Assembly (NCBI GenBank): GCA_014925825.1
Contig: JACGCK010000214.1
Span: 1 to 64,000 of the forward strand
DNA: 64,000 bases
Direction: 5' to 3'
From: Pholiota molesta
Taxonomy: Eukaryota > Basidiomycota > Agaricomycetes > Agaricales > Strophariaceae
Shown here: piece after piece, positions 47,042 to 59,230 of the stretch
Position numbering within the stretch: the stretch's first letter is position 1
Layout of the letters: each line of letters begins with the position of its first letter
Program-made: the position numbers and the translations under genes
The notes under the pieces: generated by a model
What the model saw: the letters and a program-made list of their open reading frames with translations, nothing else
What the model was told of the DNA's origin: nothing
Database searches by the model: none

Positions 47042-48229
47042 GGCTGGATTAGCGGTACATGAAACCGCACACGGGGGCTCCGGAATGGTCGTTTGGGATT
47101 GGGGTTCGTGATTTTTTGGGCTACTTATACGTAGAATAAATGTATCAGTTTCGTGGAACGTTTCGTCATGGAAAAATAGACACGGGGATTTGTGATGGTG
47201 TATCAATAGTTGAAGAAATCCTCACTCGAAAGAATGCGCATTTCAATAATCGATCCCACCGAGAAGTACACTTCAAGTGCGGGAAATCAAGCGAAACCTA
47301 AAAACGACACACGCTTCAGTTGCAGTCTGAAATAATAATGAGACCTCGTATCATTGACGCTCTCCCCACGCGGCGGGCAAGGGCGCGTCGCCAGGCAATG
47401 AGATCGGAAGCACCAGGCATGGTACTTATGTACTCGGCGTTAATGGACATGACCCGGTCGAGATTTGGGTTCATGCCTTTGGTCTGCGTAAAATAGGCGC
47501 GTCAGTAACTGTTCATGGATCCGGAATCTCTTTCGCTCAAAGCTGTCCCCTGACGTCTTTACTTTTAGCATACTGTTGCAGAGCTTACCGGAGCAGTTTA
47601 TACAACTGCTGACCCACCTTGCAAGCGGGCAAGTCCGTCGCTGACCTATCAATCAGCAATGTCGGCACAGCTTTGCATCGAGGCAGTGTTATGCATATTC
47701 TGTTTACTATTCGTATGAATATAAATAGAGGACAGGCGATGCCGCTCTCACTGCCTTACTGCAACGTTGCCACAGCATTGTAGCGACGTAGTGCTATGCA
47801 TACCCCTTCTATGAATACGAACATAATGTGGGCTCTGCGCAATCCGAACTTTTATTGACATGCTTTTCGTTTATCACCCGTGCTAAGTTCTTAGAACTGA
47901 GAGGCTCCGCTATGGGCACTACGCTCTACCATTGTATCGTAATGTAAATGATGTCGATGTAGTATCCTATAAATACAAACCATAGTGTCCATATAAGGTC
48001 AACTTGTCAAGCATGCCAAGGCTGTACAGGCTGTACAACACCCATTGAAATACCCACGCAGTGAGAAACGAGTCAAACGACCCCATCTCCGAGTCTGCGC
48101 TCAACCACATCTACATTCCTTACATACACGATAAGGTTTGACAATGTTGAACTACTTCCAAAGGTTACACTTGCTAATACACCTCTACCCTCGATGACAC
48201 CCAGAATCACTAATCGGCCAAGCACTGAT
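47042..48229. other. Intergenic, with one relic of a 4-TM gene 3' end
   Basis: 47430-47530 repeats the post-stop region of the 4-TM genes (GGCGTTAATGGACATGAC, then GTAAAATAGGCG). From about 48060 the sequence is the 5' flank shared with the other NACHT copies (inverted GTGGTTGAGCGCAGAC). No other gene is seen. Confidence 0.5.
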
Positions 48230-50804
48230 ATGTTCAATCACAGTCGCAATATTGCAATAACGGGTGGAACCTTCTCTGTTGGTGGGGGGAACTCAGGTAT
48301 GGCAAAAATAGTGATCTGTTTGGATGCACGGTCACTGAAGCTTGAAGCAGCGCATGGAATTACAGGCGCCTTCGAGAAACTCCAGAAGGTGTCTGCACCC
48401 AGTGCCTTCCACAACTCCAGCGCCCGCTTTGACCCACCCAAATGCCACCCCAACACTCGCGTTGCCGTCGTCGAATACTTGATGGGATGGATCTTTGGGC
48501 GAAATGACGCTGAAGCGCTCATTCTCTGGCTCTATGGCCCCGCGGGAGCAGGAAAATCAGCCATCCTCCAAACGATCGCCGAGTACTGTTTCGAGCGCAA
48601 GCTCCTCCTTGCGAGCTTCTTCTTTGGTCGATCCGATCCAACGAGGAACATGTTCAAGCCACTCGTTGCGACCATCGCCTACCAGATCGCCACGACTATC
48701 CCCGAGATCAAGCCATATCTCGAGAGCGTCATCGAACGCGATCCCCTTATTTTCGACAAATCCATCGCCACCCAGCTCCAGTCTCTCGTCGTCGACACAC
48801 TCAAAGCTCTTGCCGCCTCGGGATTCTTTAACGATGCCAACCCTTGGGTCCGTCTCGTCCTCATCGATGGATTAGACGAATGCGACGATCCGCGCATGCA
48901 GAGCACGATCCTCAGAGCACTCGCAAACATGCTTCGGAACGAAAACCTCCCTCTCATCTTTCTCATTGCCAGTCGACCGGAACAACACCTCACCCTCACA
49001 TTCAATTCGTCTCCGCTTTCCGGGCTATGGCGCTCACTCGTCTTGGACGATTCTTTCAAACCAGATGATGACATCCGCTTGTTCCTCGAAGAGTCCTTCC
49101 AGGAGATCCGTACCACGCATCCATACCGTAACCTCCTTCCAGCACTCTGGCCTGGACCGTCGGATTTGGACACGCTTATTCGAAAGTCATCAGGTCAGTT
49201 TATCTACGCTTCTGTGGTGGTCAAGTACGTCTCGGCCCCCATTGATCGTCCCCATCGACGCTTGGAGGTGATAATGGGCCTGCGCCCCACACGGCGTGAC
49301 CTCCCGTTTTCCGAACTCGATACATTATATATGCACCTCTTGGGCTCTTGCCCTGATCCAGACACCATTCTCAGGATTCTTGGGCTTGTAATTACCGGGT
49401 TTACTTTTATGGGCCGGGCCGATTGTCTCGAATTTCTTCTGGATCTAGAACCTGGGGACGTGGAGATTGCCCTTTCACCATTGGCTTCAATCTGCCACTT
49501 CCCAGAAAACACTGATTTGGTGAATGAATATGAATATTCCCCCGAAAATCATATCTATTTATACCATGCCTCTTTCGCTGATTTTCTGGAAGATATTTCG
49601 CGCTCAGGCCCATTTTATATCGACACATTGATTGTTGAGGAACATCTTGTTTCCAAATCTCTTGAGAAACTGATGGATCCATCTTCATTCCAACTCCACT
49701 GGCATCCACCTCCTTCGCCAATGACATTATCGGTGGAATTAATACGACATGTCCTGCCTAGGATGCCGCTGACTGAGACAGTCAAAAGTGCACTGAATAA
49801 ATTCTCATTGCAACAATATTGGTCATCTGCAGCATCTAGGATCCATGACAAAGGTGATTCGGTGTTGCCTGTTTCAATTTTTCTGAAAGTTTTGGTAAGT
49901 TGCAATTTTGTTCGACCTCATTTTTCTATCCAATTTAATTTTTTTCTCCATGTGATAGAAAACCAATGATTATTTGACAATCTATGCATCCCATGTCTCC
50001 TCCTTCGAATCTGTCATCAAAGCAGAACTTACCAAATACTATCGAGATGTGGGACTCACGTCACTGGCCACCATTGCAATGGTGAGACTCGGAGCAGACG
50101 AAATGGACAAAATTTGGAAAGCCGACTCAATAAATGAACCCTTACGGGCATTGGTTCCGCTAACAAAGGAGTCTGCAAACTTTGACAGCGAGAGTTTGAA
50201 GCTCCGAGACATAGTATCGGGAGATCATCTGTTGTACGAGCACTATCTTCATCTCCTTATTGGTTCCGACAAGGCAGCAGATTTGTATTTCAATGGTGAT
50301 CAACACGCTCAAGCTACATTGACAATTCTGGAATTTCTCTGCGCGTTTCCTCCTCATCCCATCCGATATCAACAAAACTATAACAAACATCAGGCTCCAA
50401 CATCCCATTCACATCATGGTTTTGCACGAAATCGGCGGGAGAAGAAGCATCGCTATGGGATTGTATTATCCAGTCCTCAGAAGGATACTCGAGCATCGTT
50501 TCCTCACCTTTCTCCGCATGACGACGTGGAAGCCATTTGTCTCGTGGGGCTGTTGTACCTGCCCAAGCTCCTTGAACGATCGTCGCGATCAACCGAATTG
50601 GTGGACTTCATTCTCGAACATGGGAAAGATCTGGCCTACATCCCCAAGGAGACCGGAAGGTCATACCCGCCATGCACGAGTATTTGGATCGCGCAAACGA
50701 AGGCTGGACATGTAATCGATGAGTATATACTTGTATGGACGATAGGAGCAGCGTCTGAGTGCGGCGTAATGATAATGCGGATTGGGACTGTAGCGCCGAT
50801 GTAA
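48230..50804 (+). CDS. NACHT-domain NTPase (NLR-like), copy 2 (about 813 aa, 3 exons)
   Basis: Exons are 48230-48296, 48366-49894 and 49959-50804, GT..AG and in frame. Exon 1 encodes FNHSRNIAITGGTF, a short Gly/Phe motif before the core. The NTPase core has Walker A GPAGAGKS (residues about 73-80), SFFFGRSDPTR, Walker B LVLIDGLDECDD and the sensor-type IFLIASRPE. Downstream lie an alpha-helical region (LYHASFADFLEDISRSG) and a C-terminal part with no WD40, TPR or ankyrin repeats. Fungal NACHT proteins are STAND ATPases linked to non-self recognition and cell death; the effector here is unknown. Against copy 3, one base is missing near 50653, so the last 50 residues are out of the family frame. 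An upstream in-frame ATG at 48194 is possible. Confidence 0.88.
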
Positions 50805-50984
50805 TGAAGATGTCGTTTTCATCATGGCAAAACAGACAGGGAGCCGTGATAGTGTATCGATAGTCGAAGCATGCATATCGAGATGAAGCAGGCCCAGTGG
50901 GCGGTACAGCATGGCCAGGCGGATATCCAAGGAGAGGAGCAGAGATCACGACAGGGAGGATACTGAATTAGTCAGAATACGGGT

Positions 50985-51640
50985 GGCGCCACCACGGCAT
51001 CGGCGCCTCCGCATCGTCGTCGTCCGACGAGAAGATCGGGGCGCCACCCACGTCCGACGCGAGCGAGCACTGTGACGTGCTTACTCGTCGCGTCGTGGTC
51101 CCGTTGCATCGTCGCCTCATCGCGCCGTTGCACCGTCGTCGCCTCGTCGCGCCGCTGCGTCGGTGTTGGGTGGACGGGGCCGGTGCGCAGCGCTTCGTTC
51201 GAGCACGCCGCCTCGTCGCGGTGTCGTGACAGCGTGCACGGACCAGGTTCGCAGTGGGCAGGCCGCGGCGCTGGCCGCGGCGCCTCGTGGCGGTGCATGG
51301 AGGCTGTGGGGAGGGGTTGTGGTCAGCGGCGAGCGAGAATCGACTGCGTAGGGCGCATACCTTGTTGATGTGGGGCCAAGCCGCCGTCGAGCGTGTCTAA
51401 GCGCTGAGATGGGATCCAGCGGTGCGTGCTGCCGCCCGGGCGGGGGCTCGGGGGTTGGTGGTGGTTGGTGGGGATGCACGAGGGATTTGGGTTCGTGTTT
51501 TGCTGGCCTGCTAGAAAACTAGGGGTATCAGTGTCGTGCCACGGGTCGAAGCAGGTCCGCGTGGATGGTCTATACGTAGAATCGGTGGATCAGTGTTCGT
51601 GGAACGTTTTCATCATGGAAAAGTGAGATCAGGCGACAAT
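50985..51640 (+). pseudogene. Relic of a 4-TM gene 3' end (exon 7 and 3' flank)
   Basis: It contains GACGAGAAGATCGGGGCGCC followed by CCGTCGAGCGTGTCTAAGCGCTGA (about 51385-51408), the end of paralog 3, and then the TACGTAGAATC.. and CATCATGGAAAA 3' flank. No transmembrane exons are present. About 300 bp of GC-rich sequence splits the exon. A mirror copy is in the other IR2 arm. Confidence 0.7.
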
Positions 51641-52917
51641 GGTGGGGATTTGCGATCGTGATATGTTGGGTCTATTGAGTCCGCACGTAGGATCAAAGCA
51701 AGACCTACGATCGCCGCCTACATAACATCTGCCTGATACGATGAGAAAAGAAAAGGTCAGGCGCCGCACCAGAGCAGTTATCGCCATCTACGTCCAAGCT
51801 AAATCCAAGCGTGAAAGCAAAGGGCGATTCTGCGGAGTGGGATGGGATGGGATGAATGCTGGACGGTGAGCGATGCCCTACTTCGGTTGGATCCGACACC
51901 AGTGCAGTGTCGACTCAACATAGTGGACGCAAGCACCCGGGAAAACAGGTATACTGCGTCCAAGCCACGCACAAAAATCCAACCGAAACCTACGATCGAC
52001 ACATCCATCAGCCTGATACGATGATAGAAAAGGTTCTGCAACGCACCAAAGCAGCTATAGAACACTTGCAAGCTAGATCCAATACGCGCTTGAAAGCAAA
52101 GGGTTCGAATTTGCAGCGTGCTACGTGACGCTTGACGACGAGCGCTAGCATAAGTTCAATAAGATACCAGAGCGTCAATGCATCAAACTAAGTGGGAAAC
52201 ATCGAAACTCGTGGGCGCAAATCCGTTGTTATAAGCAAAAATAAGAAAGACACGAGAACCCGTGGGCGAGGTCAGCCATAAGTACAGTGAAGCTAAGTAT
52301 GCTTACAAGCGGCATGGGGGGAGGTAGGGTAGTACATCGAGACGAAGAAGAACGAAGCCGAAACGTCAGGAGCAGGTAAAACTGTTATCGGGTATTAAAT
52401 AAATATGGTAAAAGAGGATGAGAAGACGGAAACAAAAGCAAGCAACCAAAGCACCGATTCAGCAGGGACAGAGTATAACCAACGAAGGAGCAAGCCAAAA
52501 AAGGAGATACAAACATCATAGTAGATCACAGCGCACATTAACCAGAAAAATGGAGAGGAGATGGAGAGCCGGGAGGGGAGACGGGGCGAAAGGACATGGA
52601 GCAGGCGATGAAGCGCGGGCGATGTCGATCGACAATAAAAATAAGAATAGACGTAGCATATGAGATGAAGCAGGCCCTGTGGGCAGTGTAATCACGGCCA
52701 GGCGGATATCCAAGAGAGGAGCGCAGAGATCACGACAGGGAGGATAGTTAGTCAGAATATGGGTAGCCAGGGTCGGGAAATCAAGCATGGGGTGCGTATA
52801 GGGCTCGTGGCCGTCAGCCTGTCTAGCCATCAAGACGGTGTCAGTCGCATGCGAGTAGACGCGTAATACAACGGCGTACCCTAGATCCTTCCGGTGAGAA
52901 TTGAGGCAGCGTTCAGT
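51641..52917. other. Non-coding repeats at the IR2 inner edge
   Basis: Two related blocks (51690-51800 and 51960-52100, sharing GATACGATGA(T)AGAAAAGG and GAAAGCAAAGGG) are followed by purine-rich sequence without ORFs of note. 52660-52760 repeats the GGCGGATATCCAAGAGAGGAG block found at 50915 and, inverted, at 54600. Confidence 0.5.
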
Positions 52918-53537
52918 CTTCCTCATCGCTGCCATCGTCGTCTTCACCAGCATCGCTGCTCTCTTCCTTCTTCTTCGGCGCCGCCTTCTTGCGGGGCGCC
53001 CTGGCCTTGGGCTCCTTCCCTCCTTGGGCTCCTTGGCGGCTTTGGCTCCTTGGGCTTGCGCGCTTTCGCGTCCTGGCCGCGGTTGGGGTTCTCGGGGGCG
53101 TCCTTCCACATGGCAGCGATCTACATGCAGAGCGCGGTGAGGCGCAGGCCCAGAAAGAACGCGGAGCAGCGATGGAACGTACGTGGGACATGGCCTCCTT
53201 CGCGCGGCCGGGGTTCTCCACGTTCCACTTCTTCATGTGCTCCTTGCAGAAAATCTGGTACGCGTGGGCTCGCGCTTGGGCTTATCGGCGGCATCGGCCT
53301 TGTCTGCATCGAGAGATAAGCATTTCCGTCACACGTCGGTATGCGCGCGCAGGTGGGCGCATGTATGCGCTTTCGGCGCGTGGAAGATGGGTGACTTGCC
53401 TGCCTTTTTCGCGCGCGGCCTGGCGACGGCGGCTTTGGTTGCAGCCTTGGTCTTTGTTTCTGCGAGTAGGGGTGGTGAGCTGGGATGCGCGCCACGTCAG
53501 CAGCGATGGCGGACGTACCAGTAGCGGTTTTGGCCAT
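52918..53537 (-). pseudogene. HMG-box/YABBY-like protein gene with several frameshifts
   Basis: Exon 1 is 53537-53519. Exon 2 starts at 53459 and has a GC donor (GCAAGT near 53402). The next exon starts with DKADAADKPKR, and after another intron ends with EDDDGSDEED and a stop at about 52918. The central YQIFCKEHMKKWNVENPGRAKEAMSH then IAAMWKDAPENPNR matches small fungal HMG/YABBY-like chromatin proteins. The frame breaks once before YQIF (one base short after KPKR) and at least twice in the KEPK-rich tail. Either a sequence-quality problem in this G/C- and A-rich run or real decay would explain it. The acidic C-terminus fits an HMGB-type architecture. It lies alone in the spacer of IR2. Confidence 0.65.
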
Positions 53538-54826
53538 TGGGAGGATGGGTGGGGGACTGAGGAGGAGGGGGAGGATGGGATGGATGGTGTATGTTGAAGA
53601 GAGAGAGAGGAATGATCAACAATCGGTCGTTTACCTGCTGGATTTGAAAAAATCAAAACGCGACGCGTTTGTTGATCTCCTTGCATGTGACCTGGTCTGT
53701 GCTCGCTGAGACGCCTCCCGGGCCGCCCAGATCAAAAGAGTTGAACACAGCGTTCTCTTTTCGTTTTCGTTATTGAGGACCTTTACCTATCTTGACGTTC
53801 TTCTACGGTTGTCCAGTCGGCCTTGAAAATGTTTACAATGTTACCATTAGAACGTTAGGACATCATATTTTTACTACGTTGGCGCTACAGTCCCAATCCA
53901 ACCCAATCCGCATTATCTTTGTGCATATATTCAGTTATGGTGCGTCGCAGACCCTTTCTATCATCGTATCAGGCTGATGTATGTGTCGATTGTAGGTTTT
54001 GCTTTCTCCTGTGCTTGGCTTCGATGCAGTATACTTGTACAGGCTTCCTGGGCTCGCGTGTCGAGATTCGAACTGTCGTCGAGGAGTGCTCTGAACGCTG
54101 ACACACATTCTACACAGACCGAAAAGCATGTTCCCAAATCCCAACTGGGTCATGGACATCAACTACCCCTTTTCCATGATGACACGTTGAATGAAACTGA
54201 TACACCGATTCTACATATAGCCCCAGATTACGAACCCAATTATCCACCCAAATTACCTCAACTCTTTCTGCCCTCGTGCCACGAAACGAAACGGATACTC
54301 CTACTTCTCTAGCACGCCAAGAAAGCATGAACCCAAGTCCCCACCGCGCATGCATCCCCCACCGTCACCACCAACCGTGCGGCAGCACGCACCGCTGGAT
54401 CCCATCTCAGCGCTGAGACACGCTCGACGGCGGCGGCCTGCCCCCCGCATCAGCAAGCACGTCGCAGTGCTCGCTCGCGTCGGGCGTGGTGGGCGCCCTG
54501 ATCTCCTCGTCAGACGACGACGACGACGACGCGGAGGCGCCGGGTCGCGTGGTGGCGCGCACCCGTATTCTGACTAAGTAAGTATCCTCCCTGTCATGAT
54601 CTCTGCTCCTCTCCTTGGATATCCGCCTGGCCATGCTTACACAGCCCCCTGGGCCTGCTTCATCTCGATATGCATGCTTCAACTATCGATACACTATCAC
54701 GGCTCCCGTGTCTGTTTTGCCATGATGAAAACAACATCTTTATTACATCGGCGCTACAGTCCCAATCCGCATTATCATTACGCCGCACTTCAGACTCTGC
54801 TCCTATCATCCACACAATGTATCTAC
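53538..54826. other. IR2 right-arm inner edge: repeats and an inverted 4-TM relic
   Basis: 53930-54060 mirrors 51950-52050. 54110-54590 is the inverted copy of the 4-TM exon 7 relic (reverse complement of GTCTAAGCGCTGA near 54410). 54590-54645 mirrors the NACHT 3' flank. No intact gene is present. Confidence 0.6.
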
Positions 54827-55247
54827 TCAATCGATTACCATGTCCATGTCTTCGTTTGCGCGATCCAAATACTCATGCATGGCGGGTATGACCTTCCGTG
54901 TCTCCTTGGGGATGTAGGCCAGATCTTTCCCATGTCCGAGAATGAAATCCACCAATTCGGCTGATCGCGACGATCGTTCAAGGAGCTTGGGCAGGTACAA
55001 CAGCCCCACGAGACAAATGGCTTCCACGTCGTCATGCGTAGAAAGGTGAGGAAACGATGCTCGAGCATCCTTCTGAGGACTGGATAATACAATCCCATAG
55101 CGATGCTTCTTCTCCCGACGATTTCGTGAAAAACCATGATGTGAATGGGATGTTGGAGCCTGATGTTTGTTATAGTTTTGTTGATATCGGATGGGATGAG
55201 GAGGAAACGCGCAGAGAAATTCCAGAATTGTCAATGCAGCTTGAGCG
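54827..55247 (-). pseudogene. NACHT copy 3, C-terminal part (downstream of the hAT insertion)
   Basis: On the minus strand this begins at the duplicated target site and reads TILEFLCAFPPHPIRY, then DDVEAICLVGLLYLPKLLERS. It ends KVIPAMHEYLDRANEDMDMVID and TGA (54829-54827). This ending keeps one more base than copy 2 (CACGGAAGG against CCGGAAGG) and is probably the ancestral C-terminus. It cannot be translated with its N-terminus because of the insertion. Confidence 0.85.
55240..55247 (+). repeat. hAT target-site duplication, left (CTTGAGCG)
   Basis: This is identical to 60140-60147. The undisrupted site is CGCTCAAG at 50306-50313 in copy 2 (opposite orientation). Confidence 0.95.
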
Positions 55248-55473
55248 TAGTGTTGTCCGGGCTCGGGCTTGGCTCAAAAGCCTGGGCTTGGGCCTGGCTT
55301 TTGTTGGCTCAGGCCTCGAGATATCATAGGCCAGGCCCAAAGCCACAGATAGGGCTTGGCCTGGCCTGGCTTGGGCTTAAGCCCGGGCTTTAGAGATATT
55401 TTTAGAACTACCTTGTTGCGCGCAAATCCAGCCACCAAAGACAGTATATTTCTAATAGGAACGAAAAATTACA

Positions 55474-58400
55474 CTATTCCACATCAGAATCAGAATCAGA
55501 ATCTACATTAATAACTAAAGTTGAAGCCTCTTTAACATCAACCCAATCAGCATCACCGTCATCATCATGAACTTCAAGCTCAAGCTCTAATATCGAAGTA
55601 GGCTGACGCTCGTACATAAGTTGATCTTTAGATATCATAAACTTTACAAATTGTAAAGCCTCAACAATATCACCTTTCAGCCGATTTCGGCGCTTACTGA
55701 TGGTAATGCCTGCTGCCGAGAATGCGCGCTCACTTGAGACAGATGAGGCCATAATCGAGAGATAATCCCGTGCAAGAGACGCCCATACAGGATACCGTGA
55801 TCTGTTCATCTACAAAGATTGATATTAGATTGAATATATAATGAGAAAGAATAAAATGTAACATACACCCCACCACTGAGCAAGAGACACGCCTCCGGGA
55901 ACGTCGTCAGCACCATCAAGATACTGGTTGAACTCGCAAAGCCAAGGCTTGGATGTGCTTGGAGCCGGAGAAAAGGTCGAAGGGAGATCGAAGGCGTCAT
56001 CATCTTCACCACTAGTGTATTCTTCCATTAGCTGGGCGAGTTGTTTATTTCGCTTCTTTGATGTTTCAGCAGGGGGACCATTTGCTCCATAAAGCTGCAA
56101 ATAGCGTTCTTTGAACTAAATTATACATTGAGCGAACGCACACGATAATAATATATTATTAAGCTTACGATTTCTTCGGCTGACACCCGAATCTCTTCCT
56201 GAAGCTCTGGCGTCCAGTAGCGCTTGAAATGCGCCATCTTCATCTCGGGATCAAGTACTAGAGTAGATGAAACATTAGTAGACATATTATAAATAAATTG
56301 GGGTAACGAACACATTGAAAAGGTATAGGCGTGCGAGGTGGACGTCTTGTTGTAATACTCCTCCACCTTATCAATAGCCGGCTCGAGGCCGTTCAGGAAT
56401 GGCTCGAATTTCGAATGTGTCGCACGTGAACTCCATGCTTTGTGTAGTGCTTCGAGGGCAGGTAGCGCGTTCTGGAGAGTCGGCGTGTTCTCATACGAAA
56501 ATGACTGCTGGCAAAAATCGGCCTTCTATAAATCATGTTAGCGCGGACAGCGAATCACGAAGAATATATTAACTTACTTCTAATAACTCACTAAAGAGCT
56601 TAAGTCTGGCCCACTCTGTATCCGTCATTTTGAGTGCCTCAATACGCGCGCGTTTCTCCCAATCAGGCTCTTCGAGCATCATTGAATAAATAAATTCATT
56701 GAGAAACTAGAATAGCATCAGTGTCGTCGAGCGAAGATCATATAATCATTATAAATATTCTCACCGGTTTTAAGAGTAATGCGCGAAGGATCGTTACATG
56801 TGTAGACGACCACCGAACCTTCATGTCGAGTAAAAGATTCAAAGTCTCCTTCGTCACCTTCAATTGAAGCTGCCGAAGATTCTCCTTGCGCTTGGCCGAC
56901 GAACGAGCCTAGAGTTATAAATATATATTAGCGAGACAATTAGAACAAATAGAGAATATAACATACTTTGACGGCGATAGTGCGTACGATGCCAACCTCA
57001 TCTCGTTGACCAATCGGAAGGTCATGCGTAGACACTCGTGTGGGTTGAAGTGTTTCGCCTTGCTATAACCCGAAATCAGGGCCTGCGTGGCAAGGTTAAT
57101 GACATGCACAAGACAACTAGGATATTTGTTTAGTGATAGTCTAGGTAACAATCAAATAGCATACATACCGAATATGAAACGTCTTCCAAGACCACTTTGT
57201 GGGACGGGCTTGGCCAGCTTTTGATGCGTTAAGGAGCTTTTCGAAATGCCGGAGCATCGTTAAATTATTTGCTGCGTTATCGCACGTTACACAGGTGATC
57301 TAGAGATTAAGATTAGCAATATTCATAAATAAGATCAGGTTTACATACCTTTGCTCCGATATTCAAACGCCGGACAACCTTAAAAAGCGCACGCCCCAAG
57401 CGCTCTCCGTCATGCGAGCTATTGAGCTGGGTAAACCCCAATAGAGCAGAATGCTCTACCCATGTGCCATCGGGCATTTCCTCTATCCAATGTCCAGTGA
57501 CGGCGAAGTAGGCGTCGGTATTACTGGCCTGCCATGCATCGCAAGTCAGATTAATCGCACCGACTTTGTCTGACTATAATATTATAAATTAGCATACGTT
57601 GAATAGTCAGATAGAGTAGTTGACGTTACCGCGAGCCTGTTTCGAAGCCCTTCGATATTCTTCATGAATAAGTCAATAATATACTTGCGATTTGATTGGC
57701 GCTGGGGGATGATAACGCCGTTGGGCGCGCGTGCTGCCAGCTGGATCATCTCTTTGAATTTTTCATCATCCATGGCGGAGAGAGGCTATTATATTTGACA
57801 TTAGTATATGAAAACATCATAGAATTATTAGCTGATTATACGCACTTGGTTTGTGGACACTAGCCATTCCACGGCTACTCGTTGGAATAGCTCATGCGAA
57901 TACGGAGCGACAGGCGTGGTTGGGACACGTTCGCGGAGATGGGGATCGAGCGATGCCTGTTGCTTGCGATCGCGAGCCTTTTCTTCGTCCTTGCGTGCTT
58001 TGATGGCACCTGGAAGCTTCGACTGAAACGCATTCTTTTCGCACCATTTATTGTAAACACTCTAAAAAGCCAGTTAGTTATTTAAAAACACTGCGCAGAA
58101 TTAATACACGGACCATATGAAATGCTTCAAGATGACGGCGAAGGGTGCTGGGATCAGCAACAATTGGCTTGAGGGTGCCGCCACCTTTCTTCCTATTGGT
58201 AGGACATGTATCATTAGATTATGAGTAAAGGGAGACAACAAAGACACGTACTTGCAAATAATGCATTGCCTCCTCGATTTGCCTTCGATCTTGACTGTCG
58301 CCTCGAAGAAAGTGTCGATATCTTGACTCCTGTCCTTGAGCGACGTTTTGGGCGTTTCGGGTTCGGAAACATCGAGTTCTAATATCTCTGGTGGGGTAGG

Positions 58401-58866
58401 ACTCGCTATAACGCGAGCGCGCGGTCGTTTGGATGGGGGGTCTACGCCGTACGGGGTAAGTTAATTAAATAAGCGAAGATCTGAAATGACTTACTATCGC
58501 CGTCGTCGTCATCGTCGACATCAATCGATATAGACGCCGTACGTTTGTTGGCTGCGCTCGCTGTTTGGGAGACGGATTCCTGGTCTGATGTGGACGAGGG
58601 CGGAGCAGCAGAGGTGGTGGGAACAGGTAGAGCCTGAGGGGCAGGAATGGCCATGGACGTAGCTGCTGTCAAAGGGCAAGACCCTTTTTTTGTGTGACCG
58701 TGGAAGTAGGCCCAGGCTGCGCTTTGGCAGCGGTGATAGCGGCGTTACGCCGGGCTTCTTGATGCAACCTCAGCTCGATTTCCCCGCTGTTGTCGGTGTC
58801 TCGAAGGCGTTCGGAGGGCTTGCTCTGGCGTTTATGGCTGCCAGCGTGATGACCCGAAGAGTCCAT
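55474..58866 (-). CDS. hAT transposase, BED finger plus hATC dimerisation domain (multi-exon)
   Basis: The start is at 58866 (MDSSGHHAGS; an upstream ATG at 58878 is in frame), and the stop is at 55474. A Ser/Ala-rich leader is followed by a BED-type finger: CIIC at about 58265, then STLRRHLEAFH near 58105. The middle, over many 50-60-nt introns, carries catalytic-core pieces such as CLVHVINLATQALI (57090-57140) and NTPTLQNALPAL-like helices. The end is a clear hAT C-terminal dimerisation domain (YPVWASLARDYLSIMAS.VSSERAFSAAG, 55700-55790) with an acidic tail. It catalyses cut-and-paste transposition in the nucleus. At an A7 run (58682-58688) the frame is one base short (QKKGLAL-stop, with TAATSMAIPAP in another frame), so it may be non-autonomous or mis-sequenced. 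Confidence 0.88.
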
Positions 58867-58974
58867 TGGGTGTTGCACAGCTAAAAGTTGCTGGGCTTTG
58901 AATTTGCTTGAGGTTGACCTTTTTTTTTGGTTGGAATATAAAGTTTAAGCTCCGATACCTTCCCCTATTTTTAG

Positions 58975-59230
58975 AATCCTGTAGCTGAAGCATCTGCATG
59001 CCGCAGATACTGCAATATGTAGTGATCTTTGAACACACAGACGGTAGTGCAAGCAGGAAATAGGAAGGGGTAGAGAGAGTAGCGGGGAGACGAACGAGTT
59101 CAACTCATTCGTCAAAATCCTGTAGCTGAAGCGTCTGCATGCCGTAGATACTGCAATACGTAGTGATCTTTGAACACACAGACGGTAGCACACGCAGGAA
59201 ATAGGAAGGGGGTAGAGAGAGTAGCGGGAT
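58975..59230. repeat. Tandem repeat in the hAT element, two units of 141 bp
   Basis: Units start at 58975 and 59116 (AATCCTGTAGCTGAAGC, then TAGTGATCTTTGAACACACAGACGG). They lie upstream of the transposase start. Confidence 0.8.

Larger units (their letters stand above)
48110..52100 (+). repeat. Inverted duplication IR2, left arm
   Basis: This arm matches 53860-62270 in reverse complement once the hAT element (55248-60139) is removed. It carries the NACHT gene, its 3' flank (ATCCAAGGAGAGGAGCAGAGATC), the 4-TM exon 7 relic and a tail repeat (GATACGATGATAGAAAAGG). The spacer between the arms is about 1.7 kb and holds the HMG-box pseudogene. Ends are approximate. Confidence 0.85.

Noticed and set aside
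57894..58085. Plus-strand ORFs inside the hAT element
   Set aside because: They are antisense shadows of transposase exons between the BED finger and the catalytic core.
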